DNA from: Gemmatimonas sp. UBA7669
GTDB taxonomy: Bacteria; Gemmatimonadota; Gemmatimonadetes; Gemmatimonadales; Gemmatimonadaceae
DNA: 64,000 bases
NCBI RefSeq assembly: GCF_002483225.1
Contig: NZ_DLHL01000004.1
Span: 248 to 64,247 of the forward strand
Direction of reading: 5' to 3'
Below the pieces are notes generated by a model, which was given only the letters and a program-made list of their open reading frames with translations, was not told the origin of the DNA and searched no databases. Shown piece after piece: positions 27,610 through 38,535 of this stretch (the stretch's first letter is position 1; every line of letters starts with the position of its first letter). The position numbers and the translations under genes are program-made.

Positions 27610-28380
27610 TCAGTGCCAAACCGCTCTGGCGTCCGATACCGCACGCCGACGGCGGACAAACTCGTCGCGTGCAAACCAGCGGACGAGCAGCGCTCCGGCC
27701 ACAAAGCCGCCAACGTGCGCCCACACTGCCACGCCGCCGGAGATTTCGCGCCTGAGGGGCGAGAGCTCGGGCAGTCCGGCCACCACTTGACTGAGGAACC
27801 AGAACACCAGCACCAGCCAGGCCGGTAAGCCGACGAAAAAGAACGGGGGAATGAAGGTGCGGACACGCACGCTGGGATACAGCAGCAGATAGGCCCCCAT
27901 GATGCCCGAGATGGCGCCGGACGCGCCCACGGTGGGCACGGGAGACGCCGGATCCACCGCGAGGTGGGCAAAGGCCGCGGTGATCCCCGTCAGCAGGTAG
28001 AAAGCGAAGAAACGCACGCGCCCCATGCTGTCCTCGACATTGTTGCCGAATACCCAGAGGTACAACGAGTTACCGATCAGGTGGCCCCAGCTCCCGTGCA
28101 GGAAGATCGACAGGACCGGGGTAAACCAGTTGATCGACTGGTCGTCGATGACGCAGGCCAGCTCCTGGTTGCCGACACGGCCCAGCGGGACGCCAAATCC
28201 CAGCGGGGCCCGGCCGGAGATCTCGCCCGGTACAAAGCCCAGATCGCAGACGCTCACCGCCAGCGGGAACGGACTCCCGGCTCCCTGGACGAGGATCCAC
28301 ACCGCCCAGGTGAGCGCCAGAAGCCCGATCGTGACCACCGGGCGGCGCAGCGTCGGGTTGTCATCGGCATACGGAAACAT
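27610..28380 (-). CDS. rhomboid family intramembrane serine protease
   Basis: The 256-aa product has about six to seven hydrophobic segments and the rhomboid signatures: HGSWGHLIGNSLYLWVFG (95-112), catalytic Ser154 in GASGAISG and catalytic His222 in WAHVGGF. It cleaves membrane proteins inside the bilayer; the substrate is unknown. The start is ATG 28380. It is divergent from dnaK across about 210 bases and precedes the DUF47-pit-ppk genes on the same strand after a 154-base gap. Confidence 0.92.
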   Translation of the reverse strand: MFPYADDNPTLRRPVVTIGLLALTWAVWILVQGAGSPFPLAVSVCDLGFVPGEISGRAPLGFGVPLGRVGNQELACVIDDQSINWFTPVLSIFLHGSWGHLIGNSLYLWVFGNNVEDSMGRVRFFAFYLLTGITAAFAHLAVDPASPVPTVGASGAISGIMGAYLLLYPSVRVRTFIPPFFFVGLPAWLVLVFWFLSQVVAGLPELSPLRREISGGVAVWAHVGGFVAGALLVRWFARDEFVRRRRAVSDARAVWH

Positions 28381-28492
28381 GGCAGCCTGTGGCTCATCTG
28401 GTGGTCAAAATGACAGCCTGCCGTTCCGGCAGTCAGAAATCCTCCCCCCAACCTCGTACCTGCGCCGACTAGGCAGAAGATTCTCGGCCCAA

Positions 28493-28508
28493 CCATTGCC
28501 AATGGCAA
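28493..28508. promoter_or_regulatory. nested palindromes upstream of dnaK
   Basis: Two overlapping dyads, CCATTGCCAATGG and TTGCCAATGGCAA, lie about 85 bases before the dnaK start and about 115 bases before the rhomboid start, in the divergent promoter region. They could be an operator. I see no CIRCE element (TTAGCACTC-type) here. Confidence 0.35.
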
Positions 28509-28589
28509 GGGTAGCCGTGGCGGGAACGGGCGAATCGGTCGCCCTGGTACGTACGACCCCGCCACGCCTGGACCTCAATCGAGACTTCC

Positions 28590-30527
<1,938 letters not shown>

Positions 30528-30577
30528 TCCGGCACGGCACCCTCCCCCGAGGGCCGGATCGGCGTATGTTCCATCAG

Positions 30578-30603
30578 GCCCCGTCGGAAACTCCCGGCGG
30601 GGC
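30578..30603 (+). terminator. terminator after dnaK
   Basis: A 10-bp stem with one G-T wobble (GCCCCGTCGG and CCGGCGGGGC) closes a six-base loop and is followed by TTCGGTGT. It lies 50 bases after the dnaK stop and before the HtrA-type protease gene. The T-tract is weak. Confidence 0.6.
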
Positions 30604-30659
30604 TTCGGTGTCTGATCTCCGTGTGTAGTTGGACCCTGTGACACCAACCTGACCGAACC

Positions 30660-32186
30660 ATGGCTGCACGCTACTCCCGATTCCGCTTTGCCACCGCCTC
30701 CGCTGTGTGCTTCGCCGGCGGTGTGCTCTTTGCGTCCGGCATGGACTGGACGAAGATCAGTTGGGCCCAGAGCACCACCGGCAATCGTCCGGCGGTCGTG
30801 CGTGGCCCCTCCAGTCCCGAGGGCACGTCCACGTTTGCCGACATCGCCGAGCGCGTGACTCCCGGCGTCGTTGCGGTGAACACTTCACGCACGGCCCGGC
30901 CGCGTGCCAACATGCGCGGCCGCGTGCCGCAGGGCATGGAGGACTTTCTCGAGCAGTTCGGCGCGCCGCAGCCGCGGCAGCAGCGCGGCGAGGGCTCGGG
31001 CTTCATCCTGAGCGGTGACGGATACATCGTCACCAACCACCATGTCGTGGCCGACGCCGATCAGGTGTCCATCACGCTCAGCGACGGGCGCATCTTCAAG
31101 GCGCGAGTCATCGGCAGCGATTCCACCACCGATGTGGCGGTGCTCAAGATCGACGCGCGTGGTCTGCCCACGCTCAACATCGGCGATGACGAGACCACAC
31201 GCATTGGTGAGTGGGTGTTGGCGGTCGGCAATCCGCTCGGCCTCGACTTCACCGTCACGGCCGGCATCATCTCGGCCAAGGGCCGCGGCTCGGAAATCAA
31301 CCTGCCCAACGCCGGCAGCTTCACGGTCTCCGATTTCATCCAGACCGATGCGGCCATCAATCCCGGCAACTCGGGTGGCCCGCTCATCAACATGCGTGGT
31401 GAGGTCATTGGCCTCAACAGCGCCATTGCCAGCCAGACGGGTTTCTACTCGGGCTACGGCTTTGCCATTCCCATCACACTGGTCAAGAACGTCACCGACG
31501 CGCTCATCAAGGATGGTCGCGTGCGTCTGCCGGTCATGGGTGTGTCCGTCCAAGCCGCGCTCCCCGAGGACGCCGGCATCAACGGCCTCTCGCGCGTTGG
31601 CGGTGTGAAGGTCGCGGGCTTCAACCCGGCGGATGCGGGTCCGGCCAAGGCGGCGGGCATCGAGGTCGGTGACCTCATCATCACCGTGGACGGCAAGCCG
31701 GTGGATCGTGTGAGCTCGCTGCAGCGCGCTGTGCGTCAGCGGCGTGTGGGCGACGTCATTCCGGTAGAGGTCATGCGCTTCGGCACCAAGAAGACCTTCA
31801 AGGTCAAGCTGGTGGAAGCGGAGACCAATGCGGCGCTGGCCGTGAATACCGAGGATGCGGCCAGCAAGGCCAACCCCGCCTCTGGCAAGCTCGGCCTGTC
31901 CGTGGAGCCGCTGCCCGCCGATGTCGCCACGCGTTTGCGCACGAACGGTCGTGGTGTGCGTGTGGCCGACGTCGCAGAAGACGGCCCGGCGCGCGATCGC
32001 CTCTTTGCCGGTAGCGACATCGTGCTGGCTGTGCTTTATCCCACGCCGCGTCGTGACATTCGCAGCGTGGCCGACCTGCAGGACATTCTTGGTGGTCTCA
32101 AGGATGGCGACTACGTGAGTCTACTCGTGCAGTCGCTGGATCCGCGGCTCGGCCAGCGCGTGGTCAACCTGCGTGTTGGTGGCTGA
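30660..32186 (+). CDS. degP: periplasmic HtrA/Deg serine protease with two PDZ domains
   Basis: The 508-aa product has an N-terminal hydrophobic signal or anchor (about 10-37) and a trypsin-like domain with the triad His128 (TNHHVV), Asp158 (STTDVAVLKID) and Ser238 (NPGNSGGPL). Two PDZ-like domains follow (about 300-380 and 405-505). It should degrade or refold damaged envelope proteins. Its position directly after dnaK pairs a cytoplasmic and a periplasmic stress factor, although the hairpin between them suggests separate or attenuated transcription. A bidirectional terminator follows. Whether it is DegP, DegQ or DegS in function cannot be told. Confidence 0.93.
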   Translation: MAARYSRFRFATASAVCFAGGVLFASGMDWTKISWAQSTTGNRPAVVRGPSSPEGTSTFADIAERVTPGVVAVNTSRTARPRANMRGRVPQGMEDFLEQFGAPQPRQQRGEGSGFILSGDGYIVTNHHVVADADQVSITLSDGRIFKARVIGSDSTTDVAVLKIDARGLPTLNIGDDETTRIGEWVLAVGNPLGLDFTVTAGIISAKGRGSEINLPNAGSFTVSDFIQTDAAINPGNSGGPLINMRGEVIGLNSAIASQTGFYSGYGFAIPITLVKNVTDALIKDGRVRLPVMGVSVQAALPEDAGINGLSRVGGVKVAGFNPADAGPAKAAGIEVGDLIITVDGKPVDRVSSLQRAVRQRRVGDVIPVEVMRFGTKKTFKVKLVEAETNAALAVNTEDAASKANPASGKLGLSVEPLPADVATRLRTNGRGVRVADVAEDGPARDRLFAGSDIVLAVLYPTPRRDIRSVADLQDILGGLKDGDYVSLLVQSLDPRLGQRVVNLRVGG

Positions 32187-32228
32187 TGCCGTAGGCCTGT
32201 AGGCCGTCACCACACCTGGCAACATGCG

Positions 32229-32261
32229 TCGGGGCGTCTGGCCAATGACCAGACGCCCCGA
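32229..32261. terminator. bidirectional terminator between the HtrA protease and the beta-barrel gene
   Basis: A perfect 13-bp stem (TCGGGGCGTCTGG pairing with CCAGACGCCCCGA) with a seven-base loop sits in the 99-base gap between two convergent genes. TGTGTTTGTG follows on the plus strand. Its symmetry suits termination from both sides. Confidence 0.8.
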
Positions 32262-32285
32262 TGTGTTTGTGAAACTGGCCTGCGT

Positions 32286-32891
32286 TCAGCGGAAGAGATA
32301 CAGCGATGCGCCCACCTGCACCCGTGTGCCAGTCGAACGGAACGTCTCACGCGTTGTGCCCCCATCCGTGATTTCCTGCAGACTCGTCAGGTTGCCAAAG
32401 GTCCAAAGGGCCGTGCCAGTCAGCGCAACGCTCGACGACACGTGGAGTTGCACGCCCGCACCAGCCGTTGGCGCGACGCCTTCGAATTCCGTGCTGCCAC
32501 TCGCTGCACGACCCGTTGCGCCGGCAGTCCCGAATACGCGAATCGGGGAGTCCGCGCCGGGGAAAAGCTGGTAACGCAGCAGCGCGTCATACTGCGACAC
32601 GGTCACGTTCTCATCGTCGCGCCGACGGTTCAGCACATTGCGGTCGAAGTTCACGAGCACCGACACCTTGTCGCTCATGCCGAAGCCGGCGTGCAGACCA
32701 AAGCCGCTGCCGAACTCGAGGTTCTCCGCCGCCTCCTTCACGCTCACCGACGCGCCGGCATACTGCAGACCCACGAACAACCCGCGTCCTGCGCCCGCCT
32801 GGGCCTGGGCCGTTCCGGCCACGCCCAACGCGAGCGCCATCATATAGCCCGTCACCCGGCTCCACCGCGTGCGTTTGAGTCTGTGGTGCAT
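32286..32891 (-). CDS. outer-membrane beta-barrel protein (porin-like small barrel)
   Basis: The 201-aa product has a signal peptide ending in AQAQA near residue 32 and alternating polar/hydrophobic strands typical of an eight-stranded barrel (LFVGLQYAGASVSV, GLHAGFGMSDKVSVLVNF). It ends in the C-terminal strand VQVGASLYLFR with a penultimate Phe, a signal for barrel assembly. No ligand can be inferred. It is convergent with the protease gene and divergent from the PLP decarboxylase, with under 40 bases between the likely starts. Confidence 0.75.
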   Translation of the reverse strand: MHHRLKRTRWSRVTGYMMALALGVAGTAQAQAGAGRGLFVGLQYAGASVSVKEAAENLEFGSGFGLHAGFGMSDKVSVLVNFDRNVLNRRRDDENVTVSQYDALLRYQLFPGADSPIRVFGTAGATGRAASGSTEFEGVAPTAGAGVQLHVSSSVALTGTALWTFGNLTSLQEITDGGTTRETFRSTGTRVQVGASLYLFR

Positions 32892-32929
32892 GCTGCCTCC
32901 TGTTGTGTGATTGCGACTACATTTGGCAC

Positions 32930-34381
32930 GTGACGACTCCTCTCGAACTGTCCCGTACCGAGATGCGCGCCCTGGGCGAGCGCGCGCTCGAGATGGTCAT
33001 ACACCATTTTGCCACGCGGCGTGACCTGCCGCCTGCGACGACCATCACAAAGTCCGATGCGGTCGCCAGGCTGCACACGGACCTGCCCGAACAGGCCACG
33101 CCGCCGGAAGACCTGCTGGACCTGCTGGCCCGCGAGGTCTTCCCCAATGCCTTCCACGCCGACCATCCGCGTTTCTACGCGTTCGTCCCCAGCCCCACGA
33201 ATTTCGTGAGTGCCGTGGCCGATTTCCTGGTCAGTGGCCACAATCTCTTTGCCGGGCACTGGCTCGCCTCCTCGGCGGCCTCGCAAATCGAGCTGACGGT
33301 CCTCGAGTGGCTGTGCAGGCTCTGTGGCATGCCGACCGGCAGCAGCGGCATCTTCGTAAGTGGTGGCTCCATGGCCAACCTCACGGCTCTCGTCACCGCC
33401 CGCGAGGTCAAGATGGGCGCGCACGATGCGCGGGCCGTTGTCTACTGCTCCGATCAAACGCATTCCTCGTTGTTCAAGGCACTGCGGGTGCTGGGCTTCG
33501 CGCGCGATCAGCGCCGCCTCATTCCCACCGACGCGACGCTGCGTTTGTCGGTGCCGGCCCTGCGGGCGGCCATTGAAGCCGACCTGGCAGCAGGACGTCG
33601 CCCGCTGTGTGTCGTGGCGAATGCCGGTACCACCAACACGGGCGCCATTGACCCGCTGCACGAGGTGGCCGACCTCTGCGCCGAGCATGATGTCTGGATG
33701 CACGTGGACGGCGCGTACGGGGCGGCGGCGGCCTTTACGCCGCGTGGGCGCGCGCTGCTCGATGGCATGGAGCGCGCCGACTCCATCACGCTCGATCCGC
33801 ACAAGTGGCTGTTCCAGCCGTACGAGTTGGGCTGTCTGCTGGTGCGCGATCCACGTCACCTGGTGCACGCCTTTCACGTGGGGGACGACGACCACGCCGA
33901 CTACCTCGCCGACGTCGCGCGGCATGTGCAGGCCGACGTCAACTTCTACGACCGGGGCATTCAGCTCACGCGCAGCGCCAAGGCCATCAAGTTGTGGCTC
34001 TCCCTCAGGGCCTTTGGCCTGCCGGCGTTTCGTGAAGCCATCGAGTCCGGCTTTCTGCAGGCCGAGCATGCAGAGCGCGTGTTGCGGGCGTCGCCGTCGT
34101 GGGAGATCGTCACACCGGCGCAGATGGGCATCATCACCTTTCGCTACCGCCACCCGTCCCTGTCGCCGGCCGCGGTGGATGCGGTGACGGCACGGGCCGT
34201 GGATCGCATGCGCCTCGAGGGGCAGGCGCTCATCATGTCCACCATGCTGGGCGAGCGCCCGGCGCTCCGGCTGTGCACGATTCACCCGGCAGGCACGCTG
34301 ACTGACGTGGAGCGCTCCCTGGCGCAGCTGCTTGGGTTCCTGGAGGCCGAGGCCGCGCTGCCGCAGTCCCCGTCGACTTGA
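32930..34381 (+). CDS. group II pyridoxal-phosphate amino-acid decarboxylase (aromatic L-amino-acid decarboxylase-like)
   Basis: The product (483 aa from GTG 32930) is a fold-type I PLP enzyme of the aromatic amino-acid/glutamate decarboxylase family. It shows the family's N-terminal FHADHPRFYAFVPSP, the SGGSMANLTAL phosphate-binding loop, NAGTTNTGAIDP, the HVDGAYG Asp and the PLP Lys292 in LDPHKWLF. The substrate could be Trp, Tyr, Phe, DOPA or a related amino acid. A TTG further upstream (32903) or ATG at 32963 are other possible starts; the GTG best matches the family N-terminus. The start region is tightly packed against the divergent beta-barrel gene. Confidence 0.9.
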   Translation: MTTPLELSRTEMRALGERALEMVIHHFATRRDLPPATTITKSDAVARLHTDLPEQATPPEDLLDLLAREVFPNAFHADHPRFYAFVPSPTNFVSAVADFLVSGHNLFAGHWLASSAASQIELTVLEWLCRLCGMPTGSSGIFVSGGSMANLTALVTAREVKMGAHDARAVVYCSDQTHSSLFKALRVLGFARDQRRLIPTDATLRLSVPALRAAIEADLAAGRRPLCVVANAGTTNTGAIDPLHEVADLCAEHDVWMHVDGAYGAAAAFTPRGRALLDGMERADSITLDPHKWLFQPYELGCLLVRDPRHLVHAFHVGDDDHADYLADVARHVQADVNFYDRGIQLTRSAKAIKLWLSLRAFGLPAFREAIESGFLQAEHAERVLRASPSWEIVTPAQMGIITFRYRHPSLSPAAVDAVTARAVDRMRLEGQALIMSTMLGERPALRLCTIHPAGTLTDVERSLAQLLGFLEAEAALPQSPST

Positions 34382-34396
34382 TTATCTTGCGATGCT

Positions 34397-34416
34397 GGGC
34401 CCGAGACATCGGGCCC
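34397..34416 (+). terminator. hairpin between the decarboxylase and tRNA-Leu
   Basis: A perfect 8-bp stem (GGGCCCGA pairing with TCGGGCCC) with a GACA loop is followed by GGTTT. It starts 16 bases after the decarboxylase stop and ends 5 bases before the tRNA. It could terminate the decarboxylase message. Confidence 0.5.
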
Positions 34417-34421
34417 GGTTT

Positions 34422-34503
34422 GCGGACGTGGCGAAATTGGTAGACGCACCAGCCTTAGGAGCTGGCGGGGCAACCCATCCCGGTTCGAGTCCGGGCGTTC
34501 GCA
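34422..34503 (+). tRNA. tRNA-Leu (anticodon UAG)
   Basis: The acceptor stem GCGGACG pairs with CGTTCGC, with one G-U pair. The D-arm contains AAATTGGTAGACGC, typical of leucine tRNAs. The anticodon stem CCAGC/GCTGG encloses the loop CTTAGGA with anticodon UAG. A long variable arm follows, as expected for class II Leu tRNAs, and then the T-arm GGTTCGAGTCC. The discriminator base is A. The 3' CCA is not encoded. Confidence 0.95.
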
Positions 34504-34586
34504 TAGCCAGAGTGATGGATACAAGAGGCCCCGCGCGCGACGGAGGCCCGTGATCATCCCGCGCGGTCGAACACAAGAGGACATCG

Positions 34587-36656
34587 ATGACGCGTGCGAT
34601 GCTGTTCGCCCTGCTGCTCCTGACATCTGGGCCGTTGGCTGCGTCCGCGCAGCGTGATCCCCGCCCTTCCCGACCGCCCTATCCGGTGACGCGTACGGTT
34701 GGCGTCGTCGATGACTATTACGGTACGAGAATCCGCGACCCGTACCGTTGGCTCGAGCAGCTCGACGAGCGCGAGGTACGCGACTGGGCGGCGGCGCAGA
34801 CGGCACTGGCCCTCCCGTATCTGCGCGACAACGACGTGCGACCGTGGTTGCTGACGCGGGTGGACGAGCTGACCGCCTTTTGGCGCGAACCGTCAACGCG
34901 CCGCGCTGAACGCGAGGCGCCGCTGGTCACTGACTCATCACTGGCGGCCGGCGAGTCGCTCGACGGCGTATGGGTGTCCCCCGATCGGCGCTATGCGGCG
35001 TACCAGGTCTCCACCAACGGCAGTGATTGGTCGGAGGGGCGCATCCGGCGGGTAGCCGATGGCGCCGACCTCGCGGAACGACTTGAGGGCTTGTACGGAC
35101 ACGCGATGCTGTGGACGCAGGATGGTCGCGGCTTCTTTTACGTTCGGGCCTCCAAGCCCGCGCTGACTAGCCGTGCCAAGCGGGCGGGCCCCGGTGTGTA
35201 CTATCACGTGGCCGGTACGCCGCAGGCGAGCGACCTGGTCATCCTGCGCATGGGTGCCACGGTGACCGACGTGAACGTCGACCAGGAGTTCTCCGCCGAC
35301 GGCCGCTTCCTCTTCGTTTCCGAAGGGACCGGCCCCTACGTGGATGACCTGGGGCAGATCGACTCGCGCCTGCACGTGCTCGACCTGCGCGATCCGGCGC
35401 GCCCGGCGATCGATGGTGCGCTGGTCGCGCTCTCGGCCACACGAGACGCCGCGTACCGCGTGGTGGCCACGCGCGGCGATAGTCTCTACCTGTTCACCGA
35501 TCGCGGCGCACCGCGGCGCCGACTGGTGGTTTTTTCCATTCGCACACCCGCCGCCCAGCAGTGGCGCGAGGTCGTGCCGCCAAGCGACGATGTGATCGAC
35601 CGCGTCGAGGAGATAGACGGTCGCTTCGTGGTGCGGTTCGTGCGGAACGTGCAGCACGGAATACGGGTGTACGAACGCGATGGGCGCCTCGTCCGCGAGC
35701 TGCCGATCCGGCCGATGTCGACGATCACGAGCATCCAGTCCGATACGGCAGGCGCGCTCGTGGTGCGCGCGGTCGAAGGATTCGTCCCCACGCGACGTCG
35801 CTACGCCCTCACAACCGGCCGCGACACGGCGGAGCTCGACCTCAAGACGCCATCACCCGCCGACCCGTACGAGATCCGGCAGGTTTGGTACACGGCGAAG
35901 GACGGTGTGAAGGTGCCGATGTTCGTGGCGCACCGTCGTGGACTGGCGATGGACGGCTCTCACCCCACCGTCTTGACTGGGTACGGTGCATCGAGTTCGA
36001 TCGAGTTGCCGAACTTTGGAGTCGGGGCGATTGCCCTGCTGGAACTCGGCTTCGTGCTGGCGGCGCCATCACTGCGTGGCGGCGGTGAGTTCGGGCGGGG
36101 GTGGTACGAGGCCGCAATGCTCGGCCGGAAACAGACGACCTTCGACGACTTCATTGCCGCCGCGGAGTTTCTGATCCGCGAGCGGTATACGTCGGCAGAA
36201 CGGCTCGCCATCCTCGGCGGCTCCAACGGCGGACTGCTCGTGACGTCTGTCATCAACCAGCGCCCGGAACTGTTCCGCGTCGCCATCGCGAACGTGCCGC
36301 CCACGGACCTGCTGCGCTTCGACCCGGGCGCGCACAGCGCGCAGTATGGCTCGCCACAGAACCCTACCCACGTGCCGTTCCTGCGCGCGAGTTCGTCGCT
36401 GCACAACGTGCGGCCAGGCGCCTGCTATCCGTCCACGCTGATCACGACCGCCTTCAACGATCAAGTTGTTCCGGCGTGGAACGCCTTCAAATTCGCGGCA
36501 GCGCTGCAAGCGGCGCAGTCGTGCGACCGCCCGGTACTCCTGCGCGCCGACACCACCGGAGGGCACGGGGGCATTGGGCTGGCGGACCTCGGCGATACGT
36601 TCGGCTTCATCACGAGCCAGCTGGGCGTGAAGCGACCGGGCACGGCGAAGGAGTGA
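34587..36656 (+). CDS. prolyl oligopeptidase family serine peptidase (S9A), secreted
   Basis: The 689-aa product has a signal peptide (cleavage near ASAQ, residue 21), the prolyl oligopeptidase N-terminal region (TRIRDPYRWLEQLD), a seven-bladed propeller and a C-terminal alpha/beta-hydrolase. Catalytic Ser546 lies in GGSNGG. The acid is in FNDQVVPAWNAFKF (about 624) and the His in TTGGHGG (about 660). It cleaves short peptides after proline. The start is well supported by AGAGGA six to seven bases before ATG 34587. It follows tRNA-Leu and is convergent with the PhnD-like gene. Confidence 0.92.
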   Translation: MTRAMLFALLLLTSGPLAASAQRDPRPSRPPYPVTRTVGVVDDYYGTRIRDPYRWLEQLDEREVRDWAAAQTALALPYLRDNDVRPWLLTRVDELTAFWREPSTRRAEREAPLVTDSSLAAGESLDGVWVSPDRRYAAYQVSTNGSDWSEGRIRRVADGADLAERLEGLYGHAMLWTQDGRGFFYVRASKPALTSRAKRAGPGVYYHVAGTPQASDLVILRMGATVTDVNVDQEFSADGRFLFVSEGTGPYVDDLGQIDSRLHVLDLRDPARPAIDGALVALSATRDAAYRVVATRGDSLYLFTDRGAPRRRLVVFSIRTPAAQQWREVVPPSDDVIDRVEEIDGRFVVRFVRNVQHGIRVYERDGRLVRELPIRPMSTITSIQSDTAGALVVRAVEGFVPTRRRYALTTGRDTAELDLKTPSPADPYEIRQVWYTAKDGVKVPMFVAHRRGLAMDGSHPTVLTGYGASSSIELPNFGVGAIALLELGFVLAAPSLRGGGEFGRGWYEAAMLGRKQTTFDDFIAAAEFLIRERYTSAERLAILGGSNGGLLVTSVINQRPELFRVAIANVPPTDLLRFDPGAHSAQYGSPQNPTHVPFLRASSSLHNVRPGACYPSTLITTAFNDQVVPAWNAFKFAAALQAAQSCDRPVLLRADTTGGHGGIGLADLGDTFGFITSQLGVKRPGTAKE

Positions 36657-36726
36657 TATGTCGGGGTCGGCACGTGAGCTTTCGGCGAGGTGGAAGCGTC
36701 GTCGTGTGCGTTCGTCCCGATGTCCT

Positions 36727-37701
36727 CTACCGCGAAAACCGCGCGATCAGCGCCGCCAGTGTTTCTCCCTGACCAAACAACTGGCGCACCTCGGCGTAGC
36801 TGCTGTCTGTCGCTGCGACCAGCCCGTCGGCCAGACGTGCCTCTGTCCATCCGGCGCGGAGGGCCGCGAACGCTGGCGGGTCTCGCTGCTCGAGCCCAAC
36901 CAGCGCTGTGCGCACGCGTTCGCGCACTGTGGCGGGTAGACTCGCTCGTACCGCCACCGGCCCCAGTCGAATGTCGGGCGATTCCCACAGCACACGAAAA
37001 CGTGTCCGCTCGCTGTGGGTGAGGCGCGCCAGCTGGCGTTCGTATTCTTCGGTAGCCAGCCCCGCCACCTGCACGGCGCCGGTGCGCAGCAGATCGAACG
37101 CCGCCGCGTGCGTGCCAGCATAGGTGACACGTCGCACCTGCGCGTCGAGATCGCCAACCCCGCGCGCGGCCAACGCAAGCCGCGGCACGAGGTTGCCGGT
37201 CGTCGAGCCCGGGCTCACGAACGCTACGGCAGTCGTGTGCGCCTTCGCCTTGAGCGCGGCAAGGTCGCGAAGGCCATCATCCGTGGTCGCTAGCACGGCG
37301 CTGTAGTGCGTGCGCACTCCGGGTGGCACGTGAAACACGGACACGGCCACGGCGCGCTGCGGCACCGCATCGGCGAGGAGCAGGTAACCGAACGTGTTCG
37401 TGACCACCACGTCCACCCGTTCGCGCTGCACCGAGTCGGCCAGCGCCACCGGATCGGGCGCGACCACCACGCGAACAGGACGCTGCAGTGCGTTGCCAAG
37501 GTACTCGGCCAGCGGCGACACAGCGGCCCGCCGGTCGACGGTGCCGTAGGCGTACGTGCCAACGGCCAGCGTGTCGTGCGACTGAGCGGGCAGCGCGGTG
37601 GGGGCCGCAGCGAGCATGCACCACGCGAGAGCGATGTGCAGGGTCGTGAGCGCGCCGGGCGCCGAACAGTGCGCCGGCGGTGGGCAAAGGATACGTCGCA
37701 T
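36727..37701 (-). CDS. PhnD-like phosphate/phosphonate ABC substrate-binding protein, orphan
   Basis: The 324-aa product has a signal peptide (LAWCMLAAAPTALPAQS) and the type II periplasmic binding fold of the PhnD/phosphite/phosphonate family (VSPLAEYLGNALQRPVRVV, RVDVVVTNTFGYLLL, FVSPGSTTGNLVPRLAL). Its ligand may be a phosphonate, phosphite or another oxyanion. No permease or ATPase gene lies beside it, so it may supply a distant transporter or a sensor. The start is ATG 37701; an in-frame GTG at 37722 is also possible. It lies downstream of the PEP-CTERM gene, but a terminator separates them. Confidence 0.78.
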   Translation of the reverse strand: MRRILCPPPAHCSAPGALTTLHIALAWCMLAAAPTALPAQSHDTLAVGTYAYGTVDRRAAVSPLAEYLGNALQRPVRVVVAPDPVALADSVQRERVDVVVTNTFGYLLLADAVPQRAVAVSVFHVPPGVRTHYSAVLATTDDGLRDLAALKAKAHTTAVAFVSPGSTTGNLVPRLALAARGVGDLDAQVRRVTYAGTHAAAFDLLRTGAVQVAGLATEEYERQLARLTHSERTRFRVLWESPDIRLGPVAVRASLPATVRERVRTALVGLEQRDPPAFAALRAGWTEARLADGLVAATDSSYAEVRQLFGQGETLAALIARFSR

Positions 37702-37737
37702 GCGAGTGCTACCCCGGCGCACCTCACACCGTCATCA

Positions 37738-37774
37738 GAAAAACGACAGCCCTGCCAGCATTCGCCGACAGGGC
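37738..37774 (-). terminator. intrinsic terminator, minus strand, after the PEP-CTERM gene
   Basis: On the minus strand a 10-bp stem with two wobble pairs (GCCCTGTCGG with CTGGCAGGGC) and a six-base loop is followed by TGTCGTTTTTC. It lies about 87 bases past the PEP-CTERM stop and about 37 bases before the PhnD-like start, so it should insulate that gene. Confidence 0.75.
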
Positions 37775-37860
37775 ATCGTGTCACACCGCATCTCGCCTCA
37801 TCGCCGCCACAACAACGCGCGACGGCGGCACAGAGACCATTCAGCGAGGCGGGCCGAGGC

Positions 37861-38535
37861 TCAGGCCGCCCGGTTCGCCGACCGACGACGGCGCGCTGCC
37901 GCCAGCGCCAGCAGGCCCGCCCCGGTAAGGGCCAGCGAACCGGGCTCCGGGACGGTCACCGGCGGGGTGACGGGCGGGGTGACGGGCGGCAGAATGCCCT
38001 CAACGATCCAGGTGCCGTAGCGCGCCGTTGGATTCGTTGGTGATTGGCTGTTGGACCCGGACCCGCCGATCACGGTACCGGTTTCCAACGTCGTCGCTGT
38101 GCTGGAACAGGTCGTCATCACCAGCATCGAACCAATGCTGGTGCCGTTATTCACGAACACAGTCGCACCGGGCGTGCTCGCCGTAATGCAGGCCGCGTCG
38201 ATGCTGCCGTTGGCCAGCACGTTCAAGGTGAGCTGCGTGAGCGTCGCGCCTAGTGACGTGGAGTTCCCCGAGACGGCGCCAACGGTCAGATACCACACCG
38301 ACGGCGACAGGTTGTATTGCGCCCCGAAGCCCAACTGGTTCGCAACGTCGAAAGAGAACGTCAGGCGATCAGCTGTCGTGAGCGACCCCGACGCCTGGGC
38401 AAAAGTCTGGCTTGTATAGGTGTAGCGAAATCCCTGGGCTTCGGCTCGCGGCGCGAGGGTCAATGCGGCGGCGAGCAGCAGCGCGCTGCCCTTGGCCACG
38501 AAATTCGAGAACGACTGACGCTTGTGGGTGGGCAT
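37861..38535 (-). CDS. PEP-CTERM sorting-domain protein
   Basis: The 224-aa product has a signal peptide (cleavage near AEAQG) and a Thr/Ser/Asn-rich body with strand-like repeats. It also has a PPVT tandem linker and the C-terminal sorting signal: VPEPGS, a hydrophobic segment and a final Arg cluster (AAARRRRSANRAA). Such proteins are processed by an exosortase and exported or attached to the surface, often with exopolysaccharide. No exosortase gene is in the window. The start is ATG 38535, with GGGAG about 12 bases upstream. Two cysteines in the body may form a disulfide. Confidence 0.85.
   Translation of the reverse strand: MPTHKRQSFSNFVAKGSALLLAAALTLAPRAEAQGFRYTYTSQTFAQASGSLTTADRLTFSFDVANQLGFGAQYNLSPSVWYLTVGAVSGNSTSLGATLTQLTLNVLANGSIDAACITASTPGATVFVNNGTSIGSMLVMTTCSSTATTLETGTVIGGSGSNSQSPTNPTARYGTWIVEGILPPVTPPVTPPVTVPEPGSLALTGAGLLALAAARRRRSANRAA

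Noticed and set aside
28381..28589. CIRCE element or heat-shock operator before dnaK
   Set aside because: No TTAGCACTC-type arm with a complementary partner is present. Only short nested palindromes of a different sequence were seen.
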